Of a stretch of DNA of 50,784 bases, positions 49,711 through 50,784 are shown one piece after another. The translations under genes were made by a program, and so were the position numbers. The DNA comes from an uncultured Caryophanales bacterium. Lineage in GTDB: Bacteria; Bacillota_I; Bacilli_A; RFN20; CAG-826. The first letter of the stretch is position 1, and every line of letters starts with the position of its first letter. The notes under the pieces are model-generated. The model did no database searches and was not told the origin of the DNA. It saw only the letters and a list, made by a program, of their open reading frames with translations. The stretch is from assembly GCA_905197045.1 (NCBI GenBank), contig CAJJXG010000009.1, positions 1 to 50,784 of the forward strand, given 5' to 3'.

Positions 49711-50691
49711 TTAATTATTAACTATATAACTACTATTTTTGATTTTATCTATTAATTTCATTACTTTTAGAGTTTCAGAATGAGGCATCGAAACAGGTTC
49801 ATTAATATGAGATTTAATTGCTAATATTGCCTCATAAAATTGATATTCATACCCATTTACATCTTCAGTTATATGAATGGTATTTTTAATTTCCATTGCG
49901 TTAGATGTATTATCAACTCTACCATAAATTTCAATAGTTGATGGGTTATTTATGTTATCTATTTTTAAATAGCCTTCAGTACCATAAATAAAGCCACTTC
50001 TATCTGAATTCCCATTCATTGAAGTGTATAAGTTAGCCACAACTCCGTTTTTATAGAATAAGTTAATTAAGCAAACTTCTTCTACATTTTTTCCTTTATA
50101 GATTAAAGTTGATTTAACATCTTTATAATCGCTTCCTAAGACCATAAATGCAAAATTTATTGGATAAACACCACAATCTAAAAGAATTCCGCCACCTAAC
50201 TTTTTGGTAATAAGCCTTTCCTTATCGTCAATTTTGTATGATAAATTAGCGGAAACCATATAAACTTGTCCAATCATCCCAGATGCAATAATTTCATTTA
50301 TCATTTTTCTTGAAGGCATATAACGCGTCCAAATAGCTTCACCTAAAAATAAATTAGTTTGCTTAGACAATTTTATGAGCTCTTCGGCTTCTTTTGCATT
50401 CATAGTGAATGCTTTTTCAACTAAGCATGGCTTATTGTGCATTAAACAAAGTTTAGCGTGCTCGTAATGCGAGCTCATCAAAGTAGACACATATACTAAA
50501 TCAATTTTTGGATCGCTAACCAATTCTTCATAGCTATTATATGATTTTAAGAATCCGTATTTTTGTTTATAATCTTCTGCTCTTTGAGGATCGCGAGCTG
50601 CGCAACCATATAAAGTTACTTCTTTATTAGCTTTTAACGCTTTTACTATGCTGTCTCCAATTTTGGAACAACCTAAAAATCCAATATTCAT
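49711..50691 (-). CDS. Gfo/Idh/MocA family oxidoreductase
   Basis: This 326-residue NAD(P)-dependent enzyme has an N-terminal Rossmann fold (MNIGFLGCSKIGDSIVKAL), the conserved LVEKAFTMNAKEAEELI region (EKP in most members, EKA here) and the C-terminal alpha/beta domain with GGGILLDCGVYPINFAFMVLG. The usual substrate is a sugar or cyclitol; it cannot be named. It leads the gfo-deoC pair and has a promoter predicted to yield a leaderless mRNA. Confidence 0.88.
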   Translation of the reverse strand: MNIGFLGCSKIGDSIVKALKANKEVTLYGCAARDPQRAEDYKQKYGFLKSYNSYEELVSDPKIDLVYVSTLMSSHYEHAKLCLMHNKPCLVEKAFTMNAKEAEELIKLSKQTNLFLGEAIWTRYMPSRKMINEIIASGMIGQVYMVSANLSYKIDDKERLITKKLGGGILLDCGVYPINFAFMVLGSDYKDVKSTLIYKGKNVEEVCLINLFYKNGVVANLYTSMNGNSDRSGFIYGTEGYLKIDNINNPSTIEIYGRVDNTSNAMEIKNTIHITEDVNGYEYQFYEAILAIKSHINEPVSMPHSETLKVMKLIDKIKNSSYIVNN

Positions 50692-50697
50692 GGGATT

Positions 50698-50706
50698 ATT
50701 TTAACA
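50698..50706 (-). promoter_or_regulatory. Extended -10 promoter of the gfo gene, predicted leaderless start
   Basis: On the - strand TGT-TAAAAT (50706-50698) ends 6 nt before the ATG at 50691. It is nearly identical in sequence to the promoter of the IspH-like gene at 37999-38007. Confidence 0.5.
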
Positions 50707-50742
50707 TTTTAGCAATAAAAAAACTCCATAAATGAGAGGTAC

Positions 50743-50776
50743 CCAGTTTCCTAGACATTAAATGTTTGTTAACTGG
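50743..50776. repeat. Imperfect inverted repeat at the right end
   Basis: CCAGTT (50743-50748) and AACTGG (50771-50776) flank a centre with partly matching ACATT/AATGT. The region runs to the window edge. It may be the end of an insertion sequence that continues outside, but no transposase is visible. Confidence 0.35.
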
Positions 50777-50784
50777 ATTATATC

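Noticed and set aside
49709..49735. A sixth TAGTA array at the gfo end
   Set aside because: Only one perfect unit (TACTA at 49731) with two degenerate ones on the 11-bp grid; chance is likely.

Overview
This window looks like a chromosomal segment from a low-GC, genome-reduced member of the Firmicutes (Bacilli sensu lato, in the range of uncultured gut RF39 / Erysipelotrichia-like lineages). The evidence is the AT-rich sequence, Bacillus-like gene neighbourhoods with some members missing, a one-chain glycyl-tRNA synthetase, fused SecDF, and TGA used as a normal stop (ruvA, dinB and the Asp23-like gene end in TGA at functional junctions). TGA as stop argues against Mycoplasma/Spiroplasma. Nearly all genes are housekeeping. 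No rRNA, tRNA, CRISPR array, prophage or complete transposon is visible.

Layout. From 1 to 24.25 kb every gene is on the + strand: L21-Prp-L27, obgE, ruvAB; secDF; recJ-rel-hisS-aspS-tkt; the Asp23-like gene-nusB-xseAB; dinB-xerD-deoB; a lipoprotein/permease pair; and a PemK-like orphan. From 24.44 kb to the end most genes are on the - strand: yqeG-yqeH-yhbY-yqeK; parE-parC; rpmG-MBL-efp-yneF; a helicase plus an unknown protein; ybeY-cdd-era; recO; glyS-dnaG-rpoD-trmK-nif3; gfo-deoC-rpsU; and a C39-peptidase membrane protein. Only four single genes there are on + (a small membrane protein, plsY, ispG and an IspH-like gene). No gene-free stretch reaches 300 bases.

Main observation. At the strand switch (24,391-24,418) lies a 28-bp sequence that closely matches the Bacillus subtilis dif site. 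Convergent gene polarity plus dif makes this the probable replication terminus. xerD, which encodes one of the recombinases acting at dif, lies about 4 kb away.

Other structure not explained by the gene list: (1) short arrays of TAGTA repeated with an 11-bp period at five loci, one beside dif and three directly in front of genes lacking a Shine-Dalgarno sequence (dinB, yqeG, recO); (2) six genes whose -10 box ends exactly 6 nt before the ATG, which predicts leaderless mRNAs; (3) two genes whose ribosome-binding site forms the second arm of an identical CTCCTTT/AAAGGAG inverted repeat.

Unusual proteins: a full-length IspH relative in the normal ispH neighbourhood that has lost every recognisable cluster and active-site residue; a histidyl-tRNA synthetase with a Cys/His-rich tail; a SecDF with a low-complexity insert and no conserved Asp in its SecD half; an EF-P without the PGKG loop; and a C39 peptidase/membrane protein without its ATPase domain. 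Both window ends carry repeat sequences that may be insertion-sequence ends, so the segment may be a contig bounded by repeats.
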